This document shows positions 1 to 5,376 of a DNA stretch of 5,376 nt, in pieces; position 1 is the stretch's first letter; the number at the start of each line of letters is the position of its first letter. The DNA is from Verrucomicrobiia bacterium. GTDB lineage: Bacteria; Verrucomicrobiota; Verrucomicrobiia; Opitutales; Opitutaceae. A program made the translations under genes and the position numbers. The DNA is taken from positions 1 through 5,376 of the forward strand of contig JAUHWE010000369.1 of the NCBI GenBank assembly GCA_030424825.1, in the 5' to 3' direction. The notes below the pieces were generated by a model, which was not told where the DNA came from, ran no database searches, and saw only the letters and a list, made by a program, of their open reading frames with translations.

Positions 1-770
1 AGCAAGGTCGCCATCTCGTCGCTAAATTCCAGAAAGACGGACTTGCTGGTGTTCACGCCTTGGACTTGACTCGGTCGCGGCTCGTCCGTTCCACCGGCAA
101 GACCAGTCAGACAGAGAAGCTGAATGCCTTCCCTGCCAAGCGCATCCTTCGACGCCCGGGCCCACTCGTTGAGCGATTGAGCCCCTTGGCTCCCCCCCAG
201 CACGACGAGCAACTTTTTCGCGGGCTCAAATCCCATAACCCGCTTCGCGTTCTCCCGAGGCAAACGTTTGAATTCAGCTCGCAGCGGCATCCCCACGTGC
301 CTGACTCGATCGGCAGCGACCTCGCTCAAGTTGACTCCCTCTGGAAGATAAACGCGGTCCGCATAACGGCTGGACAGTCGCGTGACCCGCCCCGGCACTT
401 GGTTCGCCTCATGGATGGCGACCGGGATTCCATTGCGAGCTCCCGCCAGTAGGGCCGATGCCGAAATAAAGCCCCCGAAACCAACGACAATGTCAGGCCG
501 CATCGACCGGATCGATTGGATACAGTCGCGATAGCCTCTCAGCAAATCCCAGGCGAATCGTCCGAAGGGTATGGGCCGCCAACTGAGTCCGCGTCCAGCG
601 ATGGCTTGGGATTCAAATTGCGTATACTTCCGCGCCAGTCTCGAATCCACTTGCTTTTCGCTGATCAGCAGCCTGCAGGCGCAGCCACGCGACGAGAGCT
701 CTTCGGCAAGAGCGATACCCGGTGCCAGATGGCCTCCCGTTCCACCACACGCGATCAACGCCCGTCTCAT
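1..770 (-). CDS. murG: MurG, lipid II synthase (UDP-GlcNAc transferase), 3' end cut off by window edge
   Basis: Transfers GlcNAc from UDP-GlcNAc onto lipid I to form lipid II, at the cytoplasmic face of the membrane. Translating the minus strand from the ATG at 770-768 gives 256 open codons to the window edge with no stop. The family is usually about 355-370 residues, so roughly 100 C-terminal residues, including most of the UDP-GlcNAc-binding half, lie outside. Visible motifs: the N-terminal glycine loop GGTGGH (residues 9-14), GFGGFISAS (97-105), HEAN (120-123, the HEQN-type motif), GMPLR at the domain junction (160-164) and LGGSQGAQSLN opening the second Rossmann domain (191-201). The start fits the family, with the glycine loop about eight residues in. 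It lies two bases after the ftsW stop, with no strong Shine-Dalgarno, so translation is probably coupled to ftsW. Sampled 60-base lines are about 61% GC, against roughly 48-51% in ftsW and murD. murC would be the expected next gene. Confidence 0.97.
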   Translation of the reverse strand, partial: MRRALIACGGTGGHLAPGIALAEELSSRGCACRLLISEKQVDSRLARKYTQFESQAIAGRGLSWRPIPFGRFAWDLLRGYRDCIQSIRSMRPDIVVGFGGFISASALLAGARNGIPVAIHEANQVPGRVTRLSSRYADRVYLPEGVNLSEVAADRVRHVGMPLRAEFKRLPRENAKRVMGFEPAKKLLVVLGGSQGAQSLNEWARASKDALGREGIQLLCLTGLAGGTDEPRPSQVQGVNTSKSVFLEFSDEMATL

Positions 771-772
771 TC

Positions 773-1936
773 TCAGATCTCTTTGAGCCTTCTTTTGGAA
801 TCATTTAGCGCTGGGGATTTCCAGGCAAAGCTCGTATTCAATATCAGTGCGACACACAATCCCATGACCAGAAAATTGGATCCTCCGTAGCTAATGAAAG
901 GCAGTGGCAACCCAGTGGTCGGCAAAGAACCCGTTACGACTCCCAGATTAACAAGCGCTTGAATACTGATAGTCAGAAGGCATCCCGAAGCTAGCAAGAA
1001 TTGATAGGTATTCGGGGCCTTTCTCACGTGGCTCACTCCAGCGAGAAACAATCCCATGAAGACTAAAACCACCGCCATAGTCGCAATAAGACCCAGCTCC
1101 TCACCGACGATAGCGAAAATGAAATCCGTATGCGCTTCGGGAAGCGATCGCAGTTGCTGTCTCCCATTCCCCGAACCAACGCCATCAATGCCACCCGCGC
1201 CAAATGCCAATATAGCCTGCCAAACCTGGTACGCATCACCCGACTTGTTGCCTTCCATATCTAGAAACGCGGTCAAACGACTCAATCGCTCCGGATCCTT
1301 TGAAATTAGATAGGCAACCGGAACCGTCCCTGCCACTGCAGTCCCAACGAGATAAAACACATTCGCACCGGCCAGATAAAGAATGCAAAAGCTGACCATC
1401 GAAATAATCAATGCCGTTCCCAAGTCAGTTTGCATCATTATCAATCCGACAACCACTCCGATCGCTATACAAGGAACGACAAACCCCTTCCAGAAAGTGC
1501 CGGATTCCTTTCGAATCAGACTGAAGTAGTGGGCCAAGAAAAAGACCAATCCAATTTTAGCAAACTCCGCGACTTGCAAGCCAAAGGGCCCAAATCGAAA
1601 CCAGCTTCGGCTGCCATTAATCACGGATCCGATACCCGGAATCAAAACGAGAATCAAACCCGCCACGCATAATCCATAACCAATCCATATAAATTTCCGG
1701 GCCCATTCCAAATTCACCTTCAACACCATCAGACCCGCCGCGAAGGTGACCCCCATCCACATCATCTGCTTTTCGATTATTTGATAGGGGTCGTCTATGT
1801 CGATCGGAAGACTGGCGCTAAACAAAACCGACACGCCCAACATGGCCAGCGCGAAGACGCACACGACAATCGCTACCGCAGGGTTCAAAACCCCAAGATG
1901 CCCCGTGTGAATTGCTTTCGTTTTGCGCTTCGCCAT
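773..1936 (-). CDS. ftsW: FtsW, SEDS-family septal peptidoglycan glycosyltransferase
   Basis: Complete 387-residue SEDS protein, typical in length for FtsW. It polymerises lipid II into glycan strands at the septum together with a class B PBP. The N-terminus is short and basic (MAKRKTK), followed by hydrophobic membrane segments; the family has about ten. SEDS signatures in order: NGSRSW (107-112), QTDLGTA (169-175), PERLSRLTAFLD (215-226), the extracytoplasmic loop LPEAHTDFIFAIVGEELG (265-282) and LPTTGLPLPFISYGGS (338-353). The Asp of HTDF (D271) aligns by motif with the Asp known to be essential in RodA/FtsW. FtsW is preferred over RodA because of the dcw context and the typical FtsW motif forms. 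The C-terminal tail after the last membrane segment is short and basic, with no added domain. The start ATG is preceded by AGGA only 2 bases away, and an in-frame TAG lies 11 codons upstream, so no longer start is likely. The gene follows the LysM gene by 22 bases and ends 2 bases before murG. Confidence 0.97.
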   Translation of the reverse strand: MAKRKTKAIHTGHLGVLNPAVAIVVCVFALAMLGVSVLFSASLPIDIDDPYQIIEKQMMWMGVTFAAGLMVLKVNLEWARKFIWIGYGLCVAGLILVLIPGIGSVINGSRSWFRFGPFGLQVAEFAKIGLVFFLAHYFSLIRKESGTFWKGFVVPCIAIGVVVGLIMMQTDLGTALIISMVSFCILYLAGANVFYLVGTAVAGTVPVAYLISKDPERLSRLTAFLDMEGNKSGDAYQVWQAILAFGAGGIDGVGSGNGRQQLRSLPEAHTDFIFAIVGEELGLIATMAVVLVFMGLFLAGVSHVRKAPNTYQFLLASGCLLTISIQALVNLGVVTGSLPTTGLPLPFISYGGSNFLVMGLCVALILNTSFAWKSPALNDSKRRLKEI

Positions 1937-1942
1937 GTTCCT
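1937..1942 (-). promoter_or_regulatory. Weak, closely spaced ribosome binding site of ftsW
   Basis: On the minus strand the ftsW ATG is preceded by AGGAAC, giving an AGGA core with only 2 bases before the start, closer than the usual 5-9. No better purine-rich match exists in the 22-base gap after the LysM stop. Initiation may therefore depend partly on ribosomes arriving from the LysM gene (inference). Confidence 0.45.
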
Positions 1943-1958
1943 AGAAAATTGGATATAA

Positions 1959-3146
1959 CTAATTCTCTATAGGTATGACTGGCTGCTCGATTAATTCTTC
2001 ATCCTCGAGAAAATCATCCTCATCGGGAAGTACAAGCGGCGGATCCTCCGGAATTACATTTTGAGGCGGCGCAGGTGCCGGTTCAGGCGCTCTTCTTTCG
2101 ACCGGTACCGGAGGCGGTGAAGTACGTGGCTTGCTGGAAACGCTGCTGGGGATAAAAAGGGTCTGACCAGGTGTTATCCGGGCTGGGTTTTGAATATTGT
2201 TGTGAACGATCAGGTCCTTTGCCGAAACATTGTACCGAAGGGCGATCGAAGAAACAGTATCACCCGGAGCGACAACTACTTGGAGTCCTTGCCCTCTCCT
2301 CGCAACGGGAGTGCTACTCGGTTTAGGCCCATTTGGAATGACAAGCTTTTGGCCTACTCGAATCAAGTCGCCCCTCAAATTATTCGCCGCTCGAAGCGCG
2401 CTCAGCGTCACCCCCTGATTCGCCGCAATCCGCGAAAGGGCGTCCCCACTCTTAACCACGTAAATGCTCCCCTCAACGACGGGCTCACTTCGAGTGGAAA
2501 AATTCAACGGTTCCGATGATTGTTCCTGCCTCGGAACATTGAGGACTTGTCCTGGCTGGATATTGACTGTCAACCCAGGGTTCACGGACTGCAGGTCTTG
2601 CTGTGAAACCCCAAATTTTTGCGATATGCCCCAAATGCTGTCTCCCGCTCGCACCGTGTATCGGATAATCTGCGACGGCTTGCTTGGAGCAATAATGTTT
2701 TCCGGCTGTCCAAACCCACTTCCAGGTCCACGTCCCAATGGTTGCAGCACTCCACTATCCACCGTGTCTCTAGAGGGGGTGGAAACCGGAGGTTGCGGCT
2801 TTTCTGATCCGCCGGGACGCCTTGGCTCGAATCTTTGCTTGCTTGAAATCTCTGGAAGAGTCGCTTGGTTCGCAAAGCTTCCATCTCCCGCATTGTAACC
2901 CGCCAAGTCACTGGCTCTCGAATCAAATCCGGTACCGCTAACCGTGGGCGAAAGGGCGTTTGGGTCTTGATTTGACCAATTCACGATGCCATTCGCTCCG
3001 GCAACCGCCACTCCGTCATTCTCCGCTCCGCTGTTTCCAAAGCCGCTCATCAAGTAGAGGATCGCAATAACGATCACATGGGCTCCCGCAATGACTCCAA
3101 TCCGCAATAATTTCATCTTACTTTCTTTATTTCCAAGTCCTATCAT
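1959..3146 (-). CDS. Membrane-anchored protein with three LysM peptidoglycan-binding domains, inserted in the dcw cluster
   Basis: A 395-residue predicted envelope protein. Residues about 12-36 form one hydrophobic segment after a short basic stretch; there is no lipobox Cys, so it is an uncleaved anchor or signal peptide rather than a lipoprotein. Residues 37-160 are a Gly/Ser/Asn/Pro-rich, probably disordered linker. Three LysM modules follow at about 162-205, 228-271 and 288-333. Each has the GD(S/A/T) turn, an NP/NN in the middle and the closing GQ-L-(V/I)P: VRAGDS...PGQVLNVP, VKSGDA...VGQKLVIP and VAPGDT...PGQTLFIP. Residues 338-365 are Pro-rich, and the last 30 are strongly acidic (12 Asp/Glu, no Lys/Arg). 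No M23/LytM peptidase, amidase or other catalytic domain is visible. LysM binds GlcNAc-containing glycan, so a wall-binding or divisome-scaffold role is inferred. It lies 19 bases after murD and 22 before ftsW, a slot I recall being held by the LysM gene nlpD in Chlamydiae. The start at 3146 is chosen for its Shine-Dalgarno; the internal ATG at 3116 (MKLLRIG) is an alternative. Confidence 0.93.
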   Translation of the reverse strand: MIGLGNKESKMKLLRIGVIAGAHVIVIAILYLMSGFGNSGAENDGVAVAGANGIVNWSNQDPNALSPTVSGTGFDSRASDLAGYNAGDGSFANQATLPEISSKQRFEPRRPGGSEKPQPPVSTPSRDTVDSGVLQPLGRGPGSGFGQPENIIAPSKPSQIIRYTVRAGDSIWGISQKFGVSQQDLQSVNPGLTVNIQPGQVLNVPRQEQSSEPLNFSTRSEPVVEGSIYVVKSGDALSRIAANQGVTLSALRAANNLRGDLIRVGQKLVIPNGPKPSSTPVARRGQGLQVVVAPGDTVSSIALRYNVSAKDLIVHNNIQNPARITPGQTLFIPSSVSSKPRTSPPPVPVERRAPEPAPAPPQNVIPEDPPLVLPDEDDFLEDEELIEQPVIPIEN

Positions 3147-3154
3147 CTCCTATG

Positions 3155-3161
3155 CTCCTCT
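3155..3161 (-). promoter_or_regulatory. Shine-Dalgarno of the LysM gene, which decides its start
   Basis: The minus strand reads AGAGGAG here, a strong anti-16S match whose GGAG ends 8 bases before the ATG at 3146-3144. A second AGGAG directly abuts that ATG (3151-3147). The competing in-frame ATG at 3116 has only a weak GAAAG upstream. This favours the 395-residue form over the 385-residue one. The site lies inside the 19-base murD/LysM gap, so the gene has its own ribosome entry and need not rely on coupling. Confidence 0.75.
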
Positions 3162-3165
3162 CTCT

Positions 3166-4446
3166 TTATAAACAGTCAACAGCCTTTCGAAAAGCATTCC
3201 CTCTTTCTACGTAATTTTCAAACATATCGAAACTCGCGAAGCCAGGACTGAGGACAATGTGGTCCCCAGTTTCTGCAACCTCAAACGCCTTGGCCACCGC
3301 CTCTTCCAGCGAATCGCACACGCTGGCTTCAATACCTCCTCTTTCCAAGGCCTCCTTGAGGATCCAGCGAGTTTTCCCGACGAGAAATGCGCGTCTTATC
3401 CTGGACCCGATCCGATTCGCGAAATCCTCGATATCGCCACCCTTGCTTTCGCCTCCTCCTAGCCAGATAACCGGTTTCTCAAACCGCTTTAGCCCGCCGA
3501 TTACCGCATGAAAATTGGTTGCTTTCGAATCATTCCAAAAGCCGACTCCCCTCTTTTCCCCCATAAACTGCATGCGATGAGGCGCTTTTTCAAATAAATG
3601 GGCGGCTTCGACCAGCGCACTCTCCTCTAGTTTCAAAGTCAGCCAAAGAGAGCGGGCCATGAGGTAGGTGTTGAATTCTGGTTCCGTCTCAAACGCGCTA
3701 CCTCTCAAACCGAGTGCTTCCACACTCAAATTCGTGGCAACCACGGAAGATTCGGGAAGCTCCAACCCCATTCGAACCCCAAACTCTCGCACGGAAGAAT
3801 CGACAAAAAACGAACCTCCCCTCGAATTGGCTATCAACTTGTATTTGCTCCTAAAATACGCCTGCATAGACCCATGACGATCCAAATGGTCTTCATCGAA
3901 ATTTGTCCAGAGAACGTGATCCGCTTCTAGCAATTCAATTGCCTCAGCCTGAAACGAGCTTATCTCGCAAATCGCTATCGCCTCCGAATTGCAATCCCTC
4001 GCCAGCAATTCGCAAAGCGGCGTGCCAATATTTCCCACGGCGTAGGACTCTATCCCGACGTGAGAAAAGGCTTCGTTCAAAAAGGAGGTCAGCGTCGTCT
4101 TTCCATTCGTTCCCGTTACCGCGACTATTGGACCTTTCCACAGAGACGCTCCCAAATCAAATTCGGGAACGACGCGGCAGCCTTCCGACCGGGCTTGCTC
4201 GATCCATTCATGGTTCCAACTAAATCCCGGACTACACACGACAAGGTCCGCCGTTTTGGCTTCAGAAGAGTCAAAGAAAGCCGCATTTTCCGAATCGTTT
4301 CGCTCGTCATACAAAACAGCGTCACCGCCTAGCTTCTCGATTAAGGCTTTCGCTCCTAGTCCGCTCCTACCTGCCCCTAATATGGCCACTTTCGACTTTA
4401 GGCAGGACTCTAGCCATTCGGGTATTTGGGCGACCAGTGGGTTCAT
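3166..4446 (-). CDS. murD: MurD, UDP-N-acetylmuramoyl-L-alanine--D-glutamate ligase
   Basis: Cytoplasmic ATP-dependent Mur ligase that adds D-glutamate to UDP-MurNAc-L-alanine. It has 426 residues from the ATG at 4446-4444, close to the E. coli enzyme. Domain 1 has the N-terminal nucleotide fold with GAGRSGLGA (24-32). Domain 2 carries the ATP loop GTNGKTT (112-118), GNIGTP (138-143), EISSFQ (161-166) and DEDHLDRH (184-191). K201 in YFRSK aligns with the lysine that is carbamylated in E. coli MurD. Domain 3 has WNDSKATN (304-311), WLGGGESKGGD (328-338) and LSPGFASFD (399-407). All the key Mur-ligase positions I can place are present. I reject the longer reading from 4530, because its extra 28 residues are an out-of-frame read of the conserved MraY C-terminus. 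At the chosen start, ATGA overlaps the mraY stop, a standard coupling arrangement. TAA ends the gene 19 bases before the LysM gene. Confidence 0.97.
   Translation of the reverse strand: MNPLVAQIPEWLESCLKSKVAILGAGRSGLGAKALIEKLGGDAVLYDERNDSENAAFFDSSEAKTADLVVCSPGFSWNHEWIEQARSEGCRVVPEFDLGASLWKGPIVAVTGTNGKTTLTSFLNEAFSHVGIESYAVGNIGTPLCELLARDCNSEAIAICEISSFQAEAIELLEADHVLWTNFDEDHLDRHGSMQAYFRSKYKLIANSRGGSFFVDSSVREFGVRMGLELPESSVVATNLSVEALGLRGSAFETEPEFNTYLMARSLWLTLKLEESALVEAAHLFEKAPHRMQFMGEKRGVGFWNDSKATNFHAVIGGLKRFEKPVIWLGGGESKGGDIEDFANRIGSRIRRAFLVGKTRWILKEALERGGIEASVCDSLEEAVAKAFEVAETGDHIVLSPGFASFDMFENYVERGNAFRKAVDCL
4443..4446 (-). other. ATGA stop-start overlap joining mraY and murD
   Basis: On the minus strand, ATGA contains the murD start (ATG, 4446-4444) and the mraY stop (TGA, 4445-4443). 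The bases just upstream encode the MraY C-terminus and show no strong Shine-Dalgarno. Terminating ribosomes probably re-initiate on murD, tying the output of the two genes together (inference from the arrangement). Confidence 0.85.
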
Positions 4447-5376
4447 CGAATCTTTAAGGTCGCCAGACCCGCAAAGGCAAATATTAGGGAAAGTATCCAA
4501 AAGCGGATCACAACTTTTGTTTCGGCCCAACCCTTAAGCTCAAAATGGTGATGAATGGGAGCCATTCTAAAGATCCGCTTCCCGGTACTTTTAAACGACA
4601 TTACCTGAAGAATGACCGATACGGTTTCCATAACGAAAATCCCACCCACGATTATGAGGGTAACCGCTTGATGGGTCATAAAGGCAATCACTCCCACAAG
4701 TCCACCGAGCGCTAGCGAGCCCGTGTCCCCCATGAAAATTTCGGCCGGATGGGCATTGAACCAAAGAAAAGCCAATCCGCCCCCGACTATGGCGGCACAG
4801 ATGATACCCAGTTCCCCCACCCCTGGAACGTGAGAGATGAGAAGATATTCGGAAATGATGAAATTTCCCGCCGCGTAGGCCATAATTGCGTATACGATAG
4901 CCACCGTAATCGTGCACCCAATCGCCAATCCGTCTACTCCGTCGGTAACATTAATGGCATTGCTCGCTCCAACCAGTACCAGAAAAAGAAAACCGAACAG
5001 CATCCACAAAGGCATCTGCGTCATGACTGCGTTTTTAACAAAAGGCAGCCAAAGCTCTTGGACCTTATCGACGCTCATCGGATTGTTTAGCAAGATAACC
5101 AAAGCGGCCGCAGCAGTCAGGCTCTGCCAAATCAGCTTACCTCTGGACGGGAAACCTTTGCTATTGCGCTTCGAAACTTTCAAATAGTCGTCGAAGAAAC
5201 CAAGCGCGGTCAAACTGGTGTAGACAAAGAGCGCTGTCAACGTCCACACATTGAACTGAGCCCAGAGCAATACACTGGCACTGACTGAAGCAAAGATCAG
5301 CAAGCCGCCCATCGTCGGCGTGTTCTTTTTTCCCGAGTGCAATTCAGCCAGCTTTCCTACCTCGGATTCACTCCGA
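4443..5376 (-). CDS. mraY: MraY, phospho-MurNAc-pentapeptide translocase (lipid I synthase), 5' end cut off by window edge
   Basis: Integral membrane enzyme that transfers phospho-MurNAc-pentapeptide from its UDP carrier to undecaprenyl phosphate, making lipid I. The frame is open to the right edge and shows 310 residues. By alignment of motifs with E. coli MraY (360 residues), about 50 N-terminal residues and the start codon lie outside. The TTG at 5342-5340 is internal: residues upstream (VGKLAEL) read straight into the conserved TPTMGG. Using numbering from the first full codon, family motifs are TPTMGG (19-24), FFDDYLK with the Asp pair (60-66; D62, D63), NAINVTDGVDGLA (139-151), FLWFNAHPAEIFMGDTGSLA (203-222; D217 matches the catalytic MGD Asp) and APIHHHFELKGW (272-283). 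The end (GLATLKIR) also fits the family. Hydrophobic segments alternate with these loops, in keeping with the family's ten-helix fold. murF would be the expected gene upstream. Confidence 0.97.
   Translation of the reverse strand, partial: RSESEVGKLAELHSGKKNTPTMGGLLIFASVSASVLLWAQFNVWTLTALFVYTSLTALGFFDDYLKVSKRNSKGFPSRGKLIWQSLTAAAALVILLNNPMSVDKVQELWLPFVKNAVMTQMPLWMLFGFLFLVLVGASNAINVTDGVDGLAIGCTITVAIVYAIMAYAAGNFIISEYLLISHVPGVGELGIICAAIVGGGLAFLWFNAHPAEIFMGDTGSLALGGLVGVIAFMTHQAVTLIIVGGIFVMETVSVILQVMSFKSTGKRIFRMAPIHHHFELKGWAETKVVIRFWILSLIFAFAGLATLKIR

Noticed and set aside
60..890. Plus-strand open frames opposite murG and the end of ftsW
   Set aside because: They are antisense to genes with clear family motifs. 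Their translations are Arg/Ser/Pro-rich and resemble nothing I recognise, and one runs across the ftsW/murG junction.
1937..1958. Possible promoter or terminator in the LysM/ftsW gap
   Set aside because: The gap is 22 bases, AT-rich but without a hairpin, a T-run or a -35/-10 pair of convincing spacing.
2190..2926. Several open frames on both strands overlapping the LysM gene
   Set aside because: The LysM frame has three clear domain repeats. The others are low-complexity by-products of its composition, without good starts or recognisable motifs.
4444..4530. Longer MurD start at 4530, adding 28 residues
   Set aside because: The extra residues are an out-of-frame read of the conserved MraY C-terminus. 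The start at 4446 gives a normal MurD N-terminus and an ATGA junction.
3257..5187. Open frames on the plus strand opposite murD and mraY, and out-of-frame minus-strand ones
   Set aside because: All lie within conserved murD or mraY coding sequence, and none shows a ribosome binding site or a recognisable protein.
5340..5342. TTG as the start of mraY
   Set aside because: The frame stays open to the window edge, the upstream residues read naturally into conserved TPTMGG, and about 50 family residues would be missing. The true start is outside.

Overview
The window is a single, densely packed minus-strand run of peptidoglycan-synthesis and cell-division genes: an internal slice of a dcw (division and cell wall) cluster. 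In transcription order (right to left on the given strand) it holds mraY (5' end cut off by the right edge), murD, a membrane-anchored triple-LysM protein, ftsW, and murG (3' end cut off by the left edge). Every junction is tight: a 4-base ATGA overlap for mraY/murD, 19 bases for murD/lysM, 22 bases for lysM/ftsW and 2 bases for ftsW/murG. No gap can hold a promoter plus terminator, so the five genes are probably one transcription unit. I see no RNA gene, mobile element, CRISPR array, terminator or plus-strand gene. No stretch longer than 22 bases is non-coding.

Function: MraY transfers phospho-MurNAc-pentapeptide to undecaprenyl phosphate (lipid I), and MurG adds GlcNAc (lipid II). MurD adds D-Glu to the cytoplasmic UDP-MurNAc-L-Ala precursor. 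FtsW is the SEDS glycosyltransferase that polymerises lipid II at the septum. The LysM protein has three peptidoglycan-binding modules outside the membrane and no recognisable catalytic domain, so a wall-tethering or divisome-scaffold role is inferred.

Organism: the order mraY-murD-[LysM]-ftsW-murG departs from the usual mraY-murD-ftsW-murG by the LysM insertion. From memory, Chlamydiae carry a LysM gene annotated nlpD at this same position, which points to the PVC superphylum. A free-living Verrucomicrobiota (Opitutae-like) member is my best guess: the division genes look intact and the GC content is moderate (about 50% in most sampled lines). This is inference from synteny and general protein character, not from a database match.

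The region is essentially ordinary housekeeping DNA. The items worth a second look are the LysM protein (position, lack of an M23/LytM domain, acidic Pro-rich tail) and a visibly higher GC content in murG than in its neighbours. I found no evidence of a new defence, mobile or otherwise undescribed system.
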